A stretch of DNA of 64,000 bases from Carallia brachiata (Eukaryota > Streptophyta > Magnoliopsida > Malpighiales > Rhizophoraceae), in the NCBI GenBank assembly GCA_021464245.1, contig JADCRB010000016.1, forward strand, positions 12,709,459 through 12,773,458, given 5' to 3'. Made by a program: the position numbers and the translations under genes. The stretch's first letter is position 1. Each line of letters begins with the position of its first letter. Below the pieces are notes generated by a model. It had not been told where the DNA came from. It did no database searches and saw only the letters and a list, made by a program, of their open reading frames with translations. Below are positions 21,958-34,179 of this stretch, in pieces.

Positions 21958-22640
21958 TCAATATTCTAATAATTCCGCATTCATTTGGATTGGTCTAGTT
22001 TTAGTGGGTATTTGTTTACCAATAAAATTAACAATATAAGGTAGCGAAACGATATGTTTTTTCCGATACCAGAAAGCATTAGGTAAAGTAGAACATACTT
22101 CGTTTTCAAATTCAGAAGCAATATCTTTTATTCGTTGTTGTGTTTCAGGAGTATTCAATTGTTCACTAATCTGTTTATATTGTATTTCTTGATTTAAATA
22201 TTTTATTTGTTTTTGTTTTTGTATTAAAAAGATTCCTTTAGTATTATATATATAATCATTTTTTAATAAATCTATATCTTTGATTTCTGGTTGATTTAAA
22301 AATTCAAAAACATATTTCTTCATCTAATATTTTAGTTAGAATTCCTTGAGGTGATACATAGAAAGGATATATCTGAGTTAAAAAAGGAGTTCCTAGTATT
22401 ATGGCTTGAGATGAATCTTTTACTAATATAAATACATTTTTAAAACATATTCCTTTATTAAAAATATGAGCATTTGATAATTTATATGAAATATTCATTT
22501 TATTGTCATTAGCTCCTCTAAGTATTACTCTGGTTTTTTCATAATATTTTGTTGGAATTGTTCCTTCTTGTATGCAATTTAAATCAGCTCCCGAATCTAC
22601 TAAAGCTACTAATTTTGTAGTATATTCATTATTTACTACT
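21958..22640 (-). pseudogene. Pararetrovirus aspartic protease and linker
   Basis: A retropepsin-type active site VDSGADLNC is read at 22600-22574 (DSGAD at 22597-22583), followed by the flap/ILGTPFLTQIYPF region near 22405-22367. A frame change occurs around 22.32 kb, and the linker frame ends at the TGA at 21958. The protease would process the polyprotein; here it is disrupted. Confidence 0.7.
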
Positions 22641-23239
22641 AATCTAATTTTTATATATCATTTTTGATATTCTGTTTTATTTATGGTATTCAAAATAACT
22701 GGATTCTTCTTTTTCTTTTCCTTTATTTTGATTTTGTATTGATATTTTAATATCTTTAATTTCTTGTTTTAGAATTTCTATTTCTCTTTTATTTTCTCTT
22801 ACTTCTTCTTTTAATTCTTCTAAAGAAATTATTTGATTTAAAATTTTGTTGTTTATCCTGCTCTTGTTTTATTCCCTCATTCCATATTTTTCGTAAAGAG
22901 TATGGCTCATAATCGATTGGGGTTGGTTCTAGTATTTCAGTTTTTAATTTAGTTAAATATTCTTTTTAATATTGGGATCTGATATCTGATCCATTATTTC
23001 TAAAATAAACTTAGTTTTATTAGTTATATTGTTATTATTGGTTATAACATTTATATGTCCACATTCCATATTACAACATAATCCTGAGTTATTACTAGAG
23101 TATTCCGATTCAGATTCAGATTCAATTATATTTAATTCATGGTCTTCAGATGAAAATTCAGAATCAGAAGAAGTATTTTCTATTATGTTTAAAATTTTAT
23201 TTTTTAATTCATTATCTATCTCTAAATTTTGTACTTTAT

Positions 23240-24311
23240 CTTTTAGTCTACATTGACTTTTATAATGTCCAGGTTTTCCGCATTTATAACATATTATATC
23301 TTTTTTCGGTTTGTGTCCTGACTTTTTATCTTTATATGTTCTTTTATAAGGCTTTTTCTTATATTCAGGTTGTTTATTGAATTTATGGTAAGGTTTATAA
23401 GATTTTTTTTTTTTTATATTTCTTTTTTCTAGAAGTAGAAGGTGCTATTATAGGGTCATATCCATATTGCCTACAGAAGTCTCCTAGTTCTTGTTTATTT
23501 TGTGCTAATTCATTTTTCAGTTTTGCTTTAAATTTTAAATCAGTGCATAGACTTAATCCTTCATTATTAATATATGTTATTAAATCTCCGTAAGAAAATT
23601 TATCATATGGTATGCTATTATCATTAACATCTCTTATTCTTTGTTTTATCTTTTCTCTAAATAATTTAGGTAATCCTGCTATAAATCTTTCTTTCCAATA
23701 TGTTTGATTATAGTCTGTTCTAGTAAATACTTTTTGTAAAAACATATTTTTATACCATCTAAAATCTTGTAGAGTAGGATACCGTAAGTTATTTAATATT
23801 TCAGAAGACTTATCTTGTAAAACTTTGGGTTCGCCTACAAAATGTTTTTGTAATAGCAAATATTAATACAGCAACAGCATTTTCTTGAGATTCTTCTTTT
23901 ATAATAGTTGTGGATTTTGAGAGATCAGTAGGTGATGTAACAGTAACAGGGGTTTGTATAGTTTTAGTAGAATTTATAATATATTCTCTTTGTGTTTCTG
24001 TTAAATAATTATCTCACCAGCCTTTTAAGGCGCCAGTAAAACCTGATACTAAATTCTATGCTACTGCTTTATTTGTATTATTTTTATACTTATATGCAGA
24101 GGCTGCTATAGTCATTTGTTCTACAGTTTGAAGAATATTATGTTCACTATATCTATCTATATTCCATTCATATATTGCCATCAACAATAAAAGATATGAC
24201 AGGATTCAATATTTTTTCTTCAGTCATTATATTGGGTAGAGAAGGGCGAGGATAGTAGTGACTAATAATGACTCTTGGATATACCTTGCTAGTAGTATTT
24301 CTAATAGGACT
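23240..24311 (-). pseudogene. Pararetrovirus coat protein with CCHC zinc knuckle (3' part)
   Basis: Minus-strand coat-protein region. The best open piece (23859-23395, about 154 codons) carries YPTLQDFRWYKNMFLQKVF and a Lys-rich tail. It is followed in another frame by a CCHC zinc knuckle, CYKCGKPGHYKSQC (23291-23250), that binds pregenomic RNA in this family, and an acidic stretch beyond. Stops and frame shifts are present. The upstream end repeats the sequence at 16299-16424, marking the permutation point. Confidence 0.7.
24187..24311 (-). repeat. Terminal redundancy of the pararetrovirus insert
   Basis: About 125 bp repeated at 16299-16424 in the same orientation with roughly a dozen differences (for example ATATCGGGTAGAG versus ATATTGGGTAGAG). 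Both ends of the linear insert carry the same part of the coat-protein gene. Confidence 0.85.
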
Positions 24312-24334
24312 TCAATAATCAAGCCTTTCCCATA

Positions 24335-24746
24335 GATTTTTGTTTCTTCGTAAAAATGAGTTTTAATTAAAAAAATAGAACGAAAATAAAAAAAAGAATT
24401 AATAATTTAATAAAATGAAAAATAGGGAGAAGACATTTACATTTCTTTTTATTTTATATTTTATATTTATTTGTGGTTCTATTTTATAAACCGACTTTTC
24501 ACTTTTCTCTAGCTGTGTCTTTTTTATTGTTTTTTTTTTTTAAGTAACGGAACACACGTACGTGATGCGTCCTTGTGCTGCGTTTGGCGCAACAAAAAAA
24601 GGGTAACGGAGAGGAAGTTATAAAGAAATATAAATATCTTTTTTAATTTAATTTTAAACGACGAGGGGACAAATGGGACATTTCACACAAATGACCAAAC
24701 GAAACGTGAGATGAAATACTCCAATTTCCCTCTCAAAAAATCAAAA
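24335..24746 (+). other. Upstream region of RPA1
   Basis: AT-rich spacer between the pararetrovirus and the RPA1 promoter; poly(T) near 24530. No gene seen. Confidence 0.5.
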
Positions 24747-24780
24747 TCCCGCGGCGCTCCAAACACACTCTCTAGGGTTT
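24747..24780 (+). promoter_or_regulatory. RPA1 proximal promoter: E2F-like and telo-box motifs
   Basis: ATCCCGCGGCGC at about 24747 resembles an E2F core (TTTSSCGC, imperfect). TAGGGTTT at 24773-24780 is a plant telo-box in reverse orientation. Both are common upstream of plant replication genes and lie 60-90 bp before the RPA1 start codon. Function inferred. Confidence 0.4.
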
Positions 24781-24836
24781 AAAATTCCTTTTCCAAAAAT
24801 TATTGGGCCGGTTCGTTCCAAATTTTGCTGTGGATT

Positions 24837-27800
24837 ATGGATCTCACGGAGGGAGCGATAGGGAGGATAACGAGCGGGGGAGCGACGGCGGCGGAACTGA
24901 AGCCGACGCTGCAGGTGACGGAGCTGAAGCAGGTGCAGACGAAGCAGCCGCAGCAGAGCGACAGGTTCCGCCTGGTTCTTTCGGACGGGACCCACTTGCA
25001 GCAGGCCATGCTCGGCACTCAGATCAACCACCTGGTCAAAGACGGCAACTTGCGCCCCGGTTCCATCGTCCAGTTGATTCAGTACACCTGCACCACCGTC
25101 CAAGGCCGCATGTACTCTTCCTGTTCCCTCCTCTTTTCTTCTATAAATTTTCTTTGTTTTTCGTATCAGACATTCATCGCTAGCCCGCAAATATTTTGGG
25201 TATCTTATCAAAATTATATAACATCAAACAGAAATTTAGAAAGAAAATTTTATGAGGTTTGATTTTGACTGATAGTGGTGTTCAGAAGTGGTTGAAGTTG
25301 GCAATTGTATCAGTTTTCGTGTTTTTGGTTTACTGATTAACTCGTCAATCGGGTTAGTTGGCTTCCAGACTCGGCTTATTTAAGCGTCACATGCTGATAG
25401 AGGGTGAGTGAATTAATTTATTGAAGTATTTGTACCAGTTGACAGGGGTCAAAAAGGAGGGAAGATAGAAACAGGGAAAAAATAGGAGAACTCTTCAAGG
25501 CAATGATATTGCTGATCGAAAGATGTCCTATCATGGGATGCATTTATCAGAGTTATTTTGCCTTCACCTAAACGGCTATCAAACATTTATTGAGTAACAT
25601 AAAATAAATATTATATTGCATTTTCAACTGTTATCGGTAGCCACCTCAAGTTGTCGAGAAAGGAAATGAATTGCTACATAACCTTGTTTAGGATGGTTGA
25701 AAGTGGGAGGGGACCAGGGTAAGTGCACGAGTAGTGATTCAGCAATTGTGCCACTAATGTCGAGGATTGTTATGCTGCTTAGAAATGTCTAAATGATGAT
25801 ATATTTATCAGTTTAGTTGTGAATGTTGGATTATTTGTGGGATTTTTCACACACTCTGTGTATGTGTTATGTAATGCTATCGCTTTTATGTTGTTGATAT
25901 TTCTTGGCATAAGTATTGGTGACCTGTAAACCAGACATATGTTAAAAGTTTCATGTTAAAAGTTTCTTCTTCTGACAAGATAAACTTTAAGTTTGCATCA
26001 ACAAGAAACATAATTTTTATCCTTTGTTCAGTACCTTGTTACTAATTGCAAATGTGTTTTTTTAGCGTCAAATGATCATTGTCCCAAGTTTCTCTTATTC
26101 CGACAGCCTTTGCTTTGTCAGCATCTACTGCTTGCCCTTTGAAGTTTCGGCATGTGATTTGCCACAAATTTTCTTGCCTCTCCATTTTCAAGTATTAAAT
26201 TTTCTTAATTTAAATCTGACTTTTTCAGGTGAGTGTTTTTTCCCTTCTGATTGTTAACTTAATGTCTTGATATCATGAATGTACAGATAATGAAAATATG
26301 TTAACTTAGATTTATGGAATAGCCATCTTCTTTTAACAGCTGGTTGCTTGGCCAAAAACTTTGTGTATTTTACTATTTTGGTACCATCTTATTGATGACA
26401 TGTTGATCACTTGACCCAGGATTATTATCATCCTTGAACTAGTTGTTAAAGTCGAAGAATGCGCGCTCATTGGACATCCTGTATCAGTGCAGAAATCAAT
26501 GGGGCCTTCACCATCTTCTGCTGATCAACCAGTGAACATTCCTGCAAATGCGAAGCTATCTGCTAGTGGTTCATCTGGTGGCATGGTTGAAAACCCAACT
26601 TTGGCTTTCTCATCTGTACAAAACACTGGGATAAATCATTTGCATGTTGGTCCTCATTCCAATAATTATGACACAGTAAGATATGGTGGAACCAATGAAC
26701 CTCCTTTTCATGTTAAGACGGAAACAGGTGCTGGTTATTCTGGTCATGCAACATTAAATGCTACATACAGCAACCAGAGTGCAAGCTTCCAAAGTCCTAG
26801 ATCAGATGTTTTGCGGCCTGCTCTAGGAACTTATTCCCATCGCCCTCAGTCAGCATATCAGCAGCCTCATCCAATGTACTCTAATAGAGGACCAGTGGTG
26901 AAGAATGAAGCGCCTCCCAGGATAATTCCAATTGCTGCTCTGAATCCCTACCAAGGTAGGTGGACAATTAAGGCCAGGGTGACAGCAAAGGGGGAATTGA
27001 GGCACTATAACAATCCTCGTGGTGACGGGAAAGTATTCTCTTTTGATCTTCTTGATTCAGATGGTGGAGAAATCAGGGTAACTTGTTTTAATGCTGTGGC
27101 TGACCAATTTTACCACCAGATTGAAGCTGGTAGGATTTATTTGATTTCCAAGGGATCTTTAAAACCTGCTCAGAAAAATTTTAATCACCTTCATAATGAT
27201 CTGGAAATTTTCCTTGAGAATGGTTCAATTGTACAGCCTTGCTTTGAGGATGACAATTCAATTCCAAGACAGCAATTTCATTTCCGTCCAATAAGTGATG
27301 TTGAGGGCATGGAAAATAACTGTGTGGTGGATGTAATTGGTGTAGTGTCATTTATTTCTCCTGCATCTTCAATAATGAGGAAGAATGGTACAGAAACTCA
27401 AAAGAGAACACTCCAGTTGAAAGACATGTCTGGGCGAAGTGTTGAGCTAACGCTTTGGGGAAATTTCTGCAGTGCAGAAGGACATAGGCTGCAAAACATT
27501 TGTGATTCTGGGAGTTTTCCAGTTCTAGCTGTCAAGTCTGGCAGGGTCAGTGATTTTAATGGCAAGGCAGTGGGGACTATTTCCACGAGTCAGCTATTCA
27601 TAGAACCTGATTTTCCAGAGGCCCAGAGGCTTAGGGAATGGTTTGACAAGGAAGGGAGAAGCACTCCTTCTGTTTCTATTTCCAGGGAGATGTCAAGTTT
27701 GGGTAGGACAGATGTCTTGAAGACTGTTTCTCAAATAAAGGATGATAGACTAGGGACTTCTGAGAAGCCAGATTGGATCAGTATTAGTGCAACTGTTATA

Positions 27801-28748
27801 TTCATAAAGTCTGACAATTTCTGCTATACAGCTTGCCCTATAATGGCTGGGGACAGACCATGTGCCAAAAAGGTGACAAACAATGGGGATGGTAAGTGGC
27901 GATGTGAAAAGTGTGATCGGTCTGTGGATGAATGTGACTACAGATACATACTTCAGCTTCAGATAGAGGATCACACTGGCCTAACATGGGTGACTGCATT
28001 TCAGGAGTGTGGTGAGGAGATTATGGGTATATCAGCCAAAGATTTGCATTACTTGAAATATGAAAAGCAAGATGATGAGAGTTTTCTTCGAATTCTTCGT
28101 CAAGTTCTGTTTACTAGATATGTATTCAAGTTAAAAGTTAAGGAAGAGACTTTTAGTGATGAACAGCGTGTTAAGTCTACAGTTGTCAAAGCAGAAAAGG
28201 TAAATCACTCGTCACAGTCCAGGTTTCTTCTTGATTTGATGGAGAAGTCCAAATCAGGAAATTCTTCCGTCTCCACAGTAGAATACAGTTATACTAATCC
28301 TGGAGTGAGAAGTACTGGAATTGGAAATGTTGGAAGTGGAACACCGGCATCAAATCTTATGGTGAACAGTGGCTATGCTGCTAGAGAATTGGGGTCACCA
28401 GCAAACCAAGTGCGTCAGAATGGGAACTTTTATAGCAGTAGTTTTCCTACAAGTTCTTCTGGTGCTCAAGTGTATTGCAACAGCTGTGGGGCTACTGGTC
28501 ATAGCTCTACAAATTGTCCTAGCATTATGAGTGTGCCAGGGCAGTCTCCAGTAGGCAGCTATGCCAGCAGAATATCTCCTGGGGCTGGCATGGGTGGTTC
28601 CCTTGGTGAGTGCTTTAAATGCCATCAAACCGGTCACTGGGCAAGAGATTGCCCTGGGCTAAAGAATGTTCCTCCAGCTTATGGTAGTGGTAGCATCTCA
28701 TCTGGAAGATCTGTGAGCATGTCAAAGCAACACGTTGGTGGCTTCTGA
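24837..28748 (+). CDS. RPA1: Replication protein A 70-kDa DNA-binding subunit (RPA1), two exons
   Basis: Large subunit of the nuclear single-stranded DNA-binding complex used in replication, repair and recombination. Exon 1 is 24837-25111; a 1308-bp intron ends in CAG before exon 2 (26420-28748). Joining restores the frame (QGRM-IIIILEL) and gives 867 residues. Order: N-terminal OB fold (LTEGAIGRI, LSDGTHLQQAMLGTQ); Ser/Gly/Gln-rich linker; DBD-A (about 270-370, RWTIKARVTAKGEL, FSFDLLDSDG); DBD-B (about 393-500, LQLKDMSGRSVELTLWG); DBD-C with a zinc ribbon (CPIMAGDRPC from residue 564, CEKC later); and two C-terminal CCHC knuckles, CNSCGATGHSSTNC (from 778) and CFKCHQTGHWARDC (from 823). These extra knuckles mark the plant RPA1C/E-type paralogues, usually tied to repair and meiosis. 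Looks intact. Confidence 0.95.
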
Positions 28749-29889
28749 AGTTGCAGGAAATTAATGCAGCTTGTAAAAATGGTGCATGCTTAGTAAGTGG
28801 AAATCAAGGCATCAAAGTTTTATATGTATAGGATGTTTGAACCATAAGCGTTTTCTCGACCATATTGTGTTTTGGATGCCGCGGTATAATCTATCAGAAA
28901 TCTGTCTCAGATAAGAGCGCGCTGGTTTTCTTTTGCTTTTGCTTTAAAGCTATTTTTTGTGGTATTTCTAATATGATTGTGCCTGTAGTGTCTTCTAACT
29001 TTTGAACTGTTAATTTATTGTACATGCGTTCTCCTTCTCCCCTTGTTTATGCCAATTGGTGATTTAGTTAAACTCTTCATGCCTCAGGCTTGTGACCTTT
29101 GCAAGTTCAATTTTGAAAAGGAGGTTGAAAACAACATTAAAGGGAATTATTTTTGAGAAAAATTGGAGGAAAGATAGTGGCAAGGAGGGTTAAAAAGATT
29201 TATTAATCTTCAAACCATTCCCTATTCAAGGATTACAAATCTGCTTCATGTACCATTTTGGACATAATTCATCTAGTTAAATGAGCAGCTTATATTTGTT
29301 ATTTGCCTGTTACTCGCAAGTGCATATGTATGTAAAAGTCAATATGATGTCTGGCTAAATGGGTATGGGCATGCAACTGCCGCAAAGCACAACGAAGCAA
29401 ACAACATTGAAGTCTATCCCAATTCCAAATATTGTTAGGGCAAAGCACAATGAACTGAATTTTTTCAACCAGAGGAAGCTGTCACTGACTGCTCGGCCGA
29501 TCCGGAAAATATCGCCGACATTTTCAGCGCAAATCTTTTATAAAAACTAGAATTATTTCGCCAAAAATTTCCAAATGACGAACAGTAGTATCTCTGAATC
29601 TAGGGATGTCCGTTGATTCCATCTAGGCTCTAGCTCTACCAATCTTACATGAGGTTCTTGTCCTTACCAGAGATTATAATTTGAGGACATACATTTATTT
29701 TCATTGGCATTTACAAGCATTATCATGTCATTGCCATTCAGTTAATCTCAAGTTACACAGGGATCGAAATAAACAGTCACGCGCATATGCTTTCTGAGTT
29801 CCTGCTTTTAACTAACAAACCATAAAATCACTTGTTACAACGTTGAATATGGAATCATTATTCCAGTCCACATTTTAAAGCTTCCAATA
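28749..29889. other. RPA1 3' UTR and convergent intergenic region
   Basis: The 3' flank of RPA1 (+) meets the 3' flank of the unknown minus-strand gene. No further gene is supported; the short plus frame at 29359-29550 lacks features. Confidence 0.6.
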
Positions 29890-31599
29890 TCAGCAACACA
29901 CCTTCGCAGACGACGAAGAACTTCCACTGGCCTTGACAGAAAGTTGGTCACACATCATCCTCTGTATACCACAACTACTGCTTGTAATGCCATCGTCTGG
30001 GTTCAGATTATCGCCTCCAATAGTAGCAGCAATTGCTGCCACCCTTTCCCTGCCTGCCGCTATCTTAAGACGGTGTCTCTCAGCTCTTGAGCCAATAACC
30101 TGCCCTAAGATAGAAGCTCCAATTGTCAGAGCCATAGCAGTTTTAGGCATGACAACAGATTTTCTAAGCATAGCTATGAAGGGCACAGCTGCATGCACTG
30201 CTGCAAACCATGATAGTGAGAACTTCTTAGTGTGCTCCTTCCACATGCCCAAGGGCACGTTGACAGCCATCCCCAGAAGAGCTATTGTAAGCATTTTTGC
30301 GGGTAGTGGTTGAGGTCGCAAATTTTTAACGAGGGCCGTACGTGCTAGGGCTGCCCTTGCAGCAACGATGGCAGGTGGACATCTAAGCTTCATGCCTGGT
30401 GCAGGCTTAAGAGCTGATGCTACAAGTGGCAGGACACGACTCACAGCTCTGTAAGACTTTGCAATTGGGCAGTTTCCTGTTCTTAACCACTCATTTCCCA
30501 TCGCCTCATGCTTTGAGGTTTCCCTTTTCTGGAAAGTAGAAAAATAACCATGTGTTGGCAGAAATGTAAAACTAATCAGTATTAAGGGACAGGACTCAAG
30601 ATGAATGCTTTGAGTTTCCGTTTGTCATCAGCTTTCCCAAACAAGACAAGCTAATGACCCTATTATAGCTATGCAACTAAACACGAAGACATTGATTTGC
30701 ACAGCACTATGTCAATGCCAACATGTAACAGCAGTAATTTCAAGATAGAATGACAGTCACTTTAATGCCTCCGTGGCAAAACAAGACCAAGTCATGTGCC
30801 CCTTTTTTGGTCAAAATGGAGGGCAAAGCATGAATGGAAGAGAAGGCTAATAAAGTTTAGCTATCATTCTAGGCCAAGCAACTCTGATACAATCTTGCTG
30901 CAAAATCGGTATTAATACATGGGTAATTTGCTTTGCCTTACACATCCTCCCCTCTTTTCCTCTCTTGTTTGTTTTCAAAGTCACTCCAACCGTAAAATAA
31001 GCTACCATGGAAAAGATAGTACATCACCTGTGAAGATGGTTCTCTCTTGTTTGTGCGTTCAGATTTCTTTTGCTTCTTCCACTTGTCATTAAAGGAACCA
31101 AATCCAAATGGGCCACCTGGCCCAAAGGTAGACAGACTGATGGTGGCAGCTTTCACCGCTAAAGGGTTAAACTGGGGGCCAGGCTTGCAATCCAAAGTCT
31201 CGTTATGACGAGTAGACATGTTTGACAGTGGTAAAACCCCATCCTTCCCATGAAAAAGCCTAAATGCACTGTCAAAATGCGGACCATCTTCAAATATTGG
31301 ACCTTTGGCTCCCCGCACCTGAAGAAGCAGAACAGAATAATGAGATTTCAGGTATTAAACCAGCTCTACAAATAAAGACTACCACATAAATGGGTCCAAA
31401 AAAAAAAAGAAAAAACTGTGTCCCAATAACTTACAGGACCCGGGAAATTCACTGTGGAGAAAGAAAAGCTTGTTGGCTTGTTGATGTTCCTCAAAAATGG
31501 GCACTTCTGAATGGCCCCCTCATCAAAATGGCATTCAGATATGTCTTCATTCATTGCCTTGAACAAAAACTCCATTGCTTCCTTTCCAAAAGCAATCAT
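29890..31599 (-). CDS. Conserved-looking plant protein of unknown function, three exons
   Basis: Three exons with consistent phase: 31599-31435 (55 codons, donor CCT|GTAAGT), 31318-31028 (97 codons, acceptor TTCAG, donor CACAG|GTGATG) and 30528-29890 (acceptor TTTCCAG, stop TAA-type at 29890), giving 364 residues. The first two exons are Pro/Gly/Phe-rich and soluble-looking (PTSFSFSTVNFPGPV, GPGGPFGFGSFNDKWKK). The third has Ala-rich hydrophobic helices (MLTIALLGMAVNVPLGMW, WFAAVHAAVPFIAMLRKS, MALTIGASILGQVIGS) that could be membrane-associated, then a charged helix and a Ser-rich tail. I do not recognise the family. The 5' UTR probably extends through an intron to near 32.8 kb. Start could also be the Met at 31572. 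Confidence 0.8.
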
Positions 31600-33013
31600 A
31601 AGAAGTTAACAGAACCAGTGGAAGAATCTCAATCTTTTATTATCAGGATATGTTAGAAGGAACAATATATATTCCCCTAAAAAAGACTGTCTCTGTTCCA
31701 GTAGTTGATTCTAGACATTGCAAAAAGGAAACTGAAAGTAAGCTTATATGTAAAATTAGTCAACAAACTGTTTCGAAACTACCTTAAACTTTTGTTCTCA
31801 TCGTAAACCCAATCAAAACACCCTAATCAGAATCGCACCGAGAATGACAACATAGTAGGAAAAATTATTGGTGTTCAAGTGTCTACCAGGAGTTTCAAAG
31901 GACACCATCAGGAAAAAGAGCCAACGGATTCAGGCAAGACAAATTCAACAGTCAACTTTTCAATTCTTTAGCACGAGTCAGTAAAAAATTAGTAGAAACG
32001 AAAACTTATGCCCTAAATGTAAACCAACTGACACCCTCACCTAAACTAAAAAAAGAGAATGGCAGAACAACGAACACCTCTGCCAGTTCAGGATGTTAAT
32101 ATTAGCACCAAAAGTTCATGTGTTCCTTCCACTTGCACAGGCAACAGGAATTAATTTTCATATTGTCAAAACAACCAGATAATTTTTAACCAATTCGTCT
32201 CATCTAATGGCACTCGTATCCCTTCTCATCGTATACACACGAGCATCCGAGCCATGGACAGAAAAAACAATGAAGCTAAAAGGCACAAAATGCTTAAGCT
32301 CAGTAAGGACTAAAAGAACTGCATTTGTGTATGTAAGAGGTATTGTAACTTTGCTCTCAAAAAAAGCTCAACCATTAGTGGACAGCAAAACACTGTTTGT
32401 GCCTAATTCATTCATTGTTAGCCTTAGGGCTGCAAACGAACCGAGCGTTCGTATAATAATCGCATGAAGATCCCTACGCTATAGATAGCCCTTCTGCAAA
32501 ATTTTCCCGATCAGTATGCAGTCATCCAAACGATTACAGATTCCAAAACCAATCAAAAAAATTAAACAAGAAAAATTAAAAAAAAAAATTTAGCACGAAT
32601 TTTTTGAATTTTACATTTAATAATCGCATACCCAGATCATCAAACAACATAATCTTCAAACAGTTAAGTTAATCAACACCATAATTTCAAATCAAATTGT
32701 GTTCTAATAGGGACAACAACAACAAAAAAAAAACAGAGAGAGCGAGAAACAAACACACCCAATTTTGTTTGATTTCATTATTGAGAGGAGGGGAATTTCC
32801 TTTACCTTTTGGCTGATTTGATTTGTGCTTTAACCGAAAATGAAAACCAACAGAGAAAGTGAGAATTTTTTTTTTTTTTATTTATTTTTACAGTTTCTTT
32901 CTCCTGTCCTTCTTCACCTTATTGTCTCGCCCAGAAGAAATCTAGAGAAGAAGACGAAACGGCGCGTGGTGGACACACACATTCACAGCCACGTTTCTTT
33001 TTTTTTTTTTTTT
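31600..33013 (-). other. Probable 5' UTR intron and promoter of the unknown minus-strand gene
   Basis: No coding exon seen. Sequence near 32760-32860 (minus strand) has the pyrimidine-rich and A-rich look of a transcript start region; it is separated from the first coding exon by about 1.2 kb. The plus frames here have no recognisable features. Confidence 0.4.
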
Positions 33014-33018
33014 GAAAT

Positions 33019-34100
33019 AAAGGTCAATTTGACCCACCACGTTTTACTTTATTTTAAATTTTATCCATAACGTTTTTTTTGATTAAATTTGGTTCATAAC
33101 GTTACGTCAGTTAGTCTAATTTGGTCATTCCGTCCATAACGCCATTAACTCTGCTGACGTGATATGACAGAGTTTGACATGTCAGCAATTTTTCCACGTC
33201 AGCATGTCACGTCAACATCTGTTACTGACGTGGTATAGGTATAAAAACTAATTTGACCCACAATGTTTCACCTTATTTTAAATTTCACCCATAACATATT
33301 TTTTTATGGTTAAAATTGGCTCATAACATTATATCTTTTAGTCTAATTTGATCTTTTCGTACATAGCGTCGTTAATTCAGCAAATATGATGCGATGGAGT
33401 ATAACACATCAATAATTTTCGTCTATATCAACATGTCACGTTTGCAGTACAATTTTAAAATCCAAACCAAACATTTATACTGAAAATTACACTCTACAAA
33501 TTTAAATAAAATAAAAAATTAAAATTCATAAATATATATATACTCGAATACTTTTATTTTTTTAGTAAAAAAAAATAATAAAATTCAACAAAAGTCATTG
33601 CTATTTTTATTTTTAAATTTTTTCTTTTCAGCTGTTGTCACTATTTCCTCATCAAATTATTGTCGTCGCCTCCAACCATCATTAGCATTGCTAGTACGGA
33701 GCCATCTTTTTGGAAAAAAAATTAATAACGTGCTAAATTCTGTTACGCTATATCAGCGAAGTTAACGACGTTAGGTACGAAAAAATCAAATTAGACTAAA
33801 AGATATAACGTTATGAGCTAATTTTAACCATAAAAAAACGTTATGGGTGAAATTTAAAATACGGTTAAACATTGTGAATCAAATTAACTTTTATACCTAT
33901 GCCACGTCAGTAACAGATGTTGACGTGGCATGCTGACGCGTCAAACTCCGTCATGCCACGTCAGCAGAGTTAACGGCGTTATGGACGGAAGGACCAAATT
34001 AGACTAACGGACATAACGTTATGGACCAAATTTAACTCAAAAAAAAATTGTGAGTGAAATTTAAAATAAAATAAAATATGGTGGGTCAAATTAACCTTTT
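33019..34100. mobile_element. Long foldback element with ~400-bp arms, each internally duplicated
   Basis: Left arm (about 33019-33440) and right arm (about 33730-34100) are inverted copies. The terminal AAGGTCAATTTGACCCACCA matches, inverted, TGGTGGGTCAAATTAACCTT, and GTTACTGACGTGGTATAGGT matches ACCTATGCCACGTCAGTAAC. Each arm is itself two tandem units of about 220 bp, both beginning with a GACCCACNANGTTT block. Poly(T) flanks both ends. No ORF. It fits a MULE-type or other foldback MITE. Confidence 0.75.
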
Positions 34101-34179
34101 TTTTTTTTTTTTTTTTGGTATGCAATTGTAGCCGTCCAACTTTCTCTGGGAGTATCTTTATTTTTTTCTTTTAAGCTCG

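Larger units (their letters stand above)
16279..24334 (-). mobile_element. Endogenous pararetrovirus, florendovirus-like, circularly permuted full-length copy
   Basis: All Caulimoviridae modules are on the minus strand. In viral sense: coat protein and zinc knuckle (24.3-23.2 kb), protease (22.6-22.3), reverse transcriptase/RNase H (22.0-20.7), a second ORF (20.7-19.3), promoter (19.17), tRNA-Met primer site (18.85), movement protein (18.34-17.8), and coat-protein 5' part again (to 16.3). The copy is therefore linearised inside the coat-protein gene. Its ends overlap: 16299-16424 repeats 24187-24311 with a few differences. A 23-bp sequence (16279-16301) is repeated at 24312-24334; because the viral frame on the other end continues differently there, it is best read as a host target duplication. 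Unit length without overlap is about 7.9 kb. Stops and frameshifts show it is inactive. Confidence 0.85.

Noticed and set aside
23029..23256. Plus-strand DSDSDS-rich frame
   Set aside because: Opposite strand of the pararetroviral coat-protein acidic/zinc-knuckle region; shadow.
24741..25211. Minus-strand 156-codon frame over RPA1 exon 1
   Set aside because: GC-rich antisense shadow of the RPA1 first exon; exon 1 in the plus frame matches the RPA1 N-terminal OB fold.
26072..26257. 61-codon plus frame between RPA1 exons
   Set aside because: Lies in the 25112-26419 intron; joining the two exons without it gives an uninterrupted RPA1 frame.
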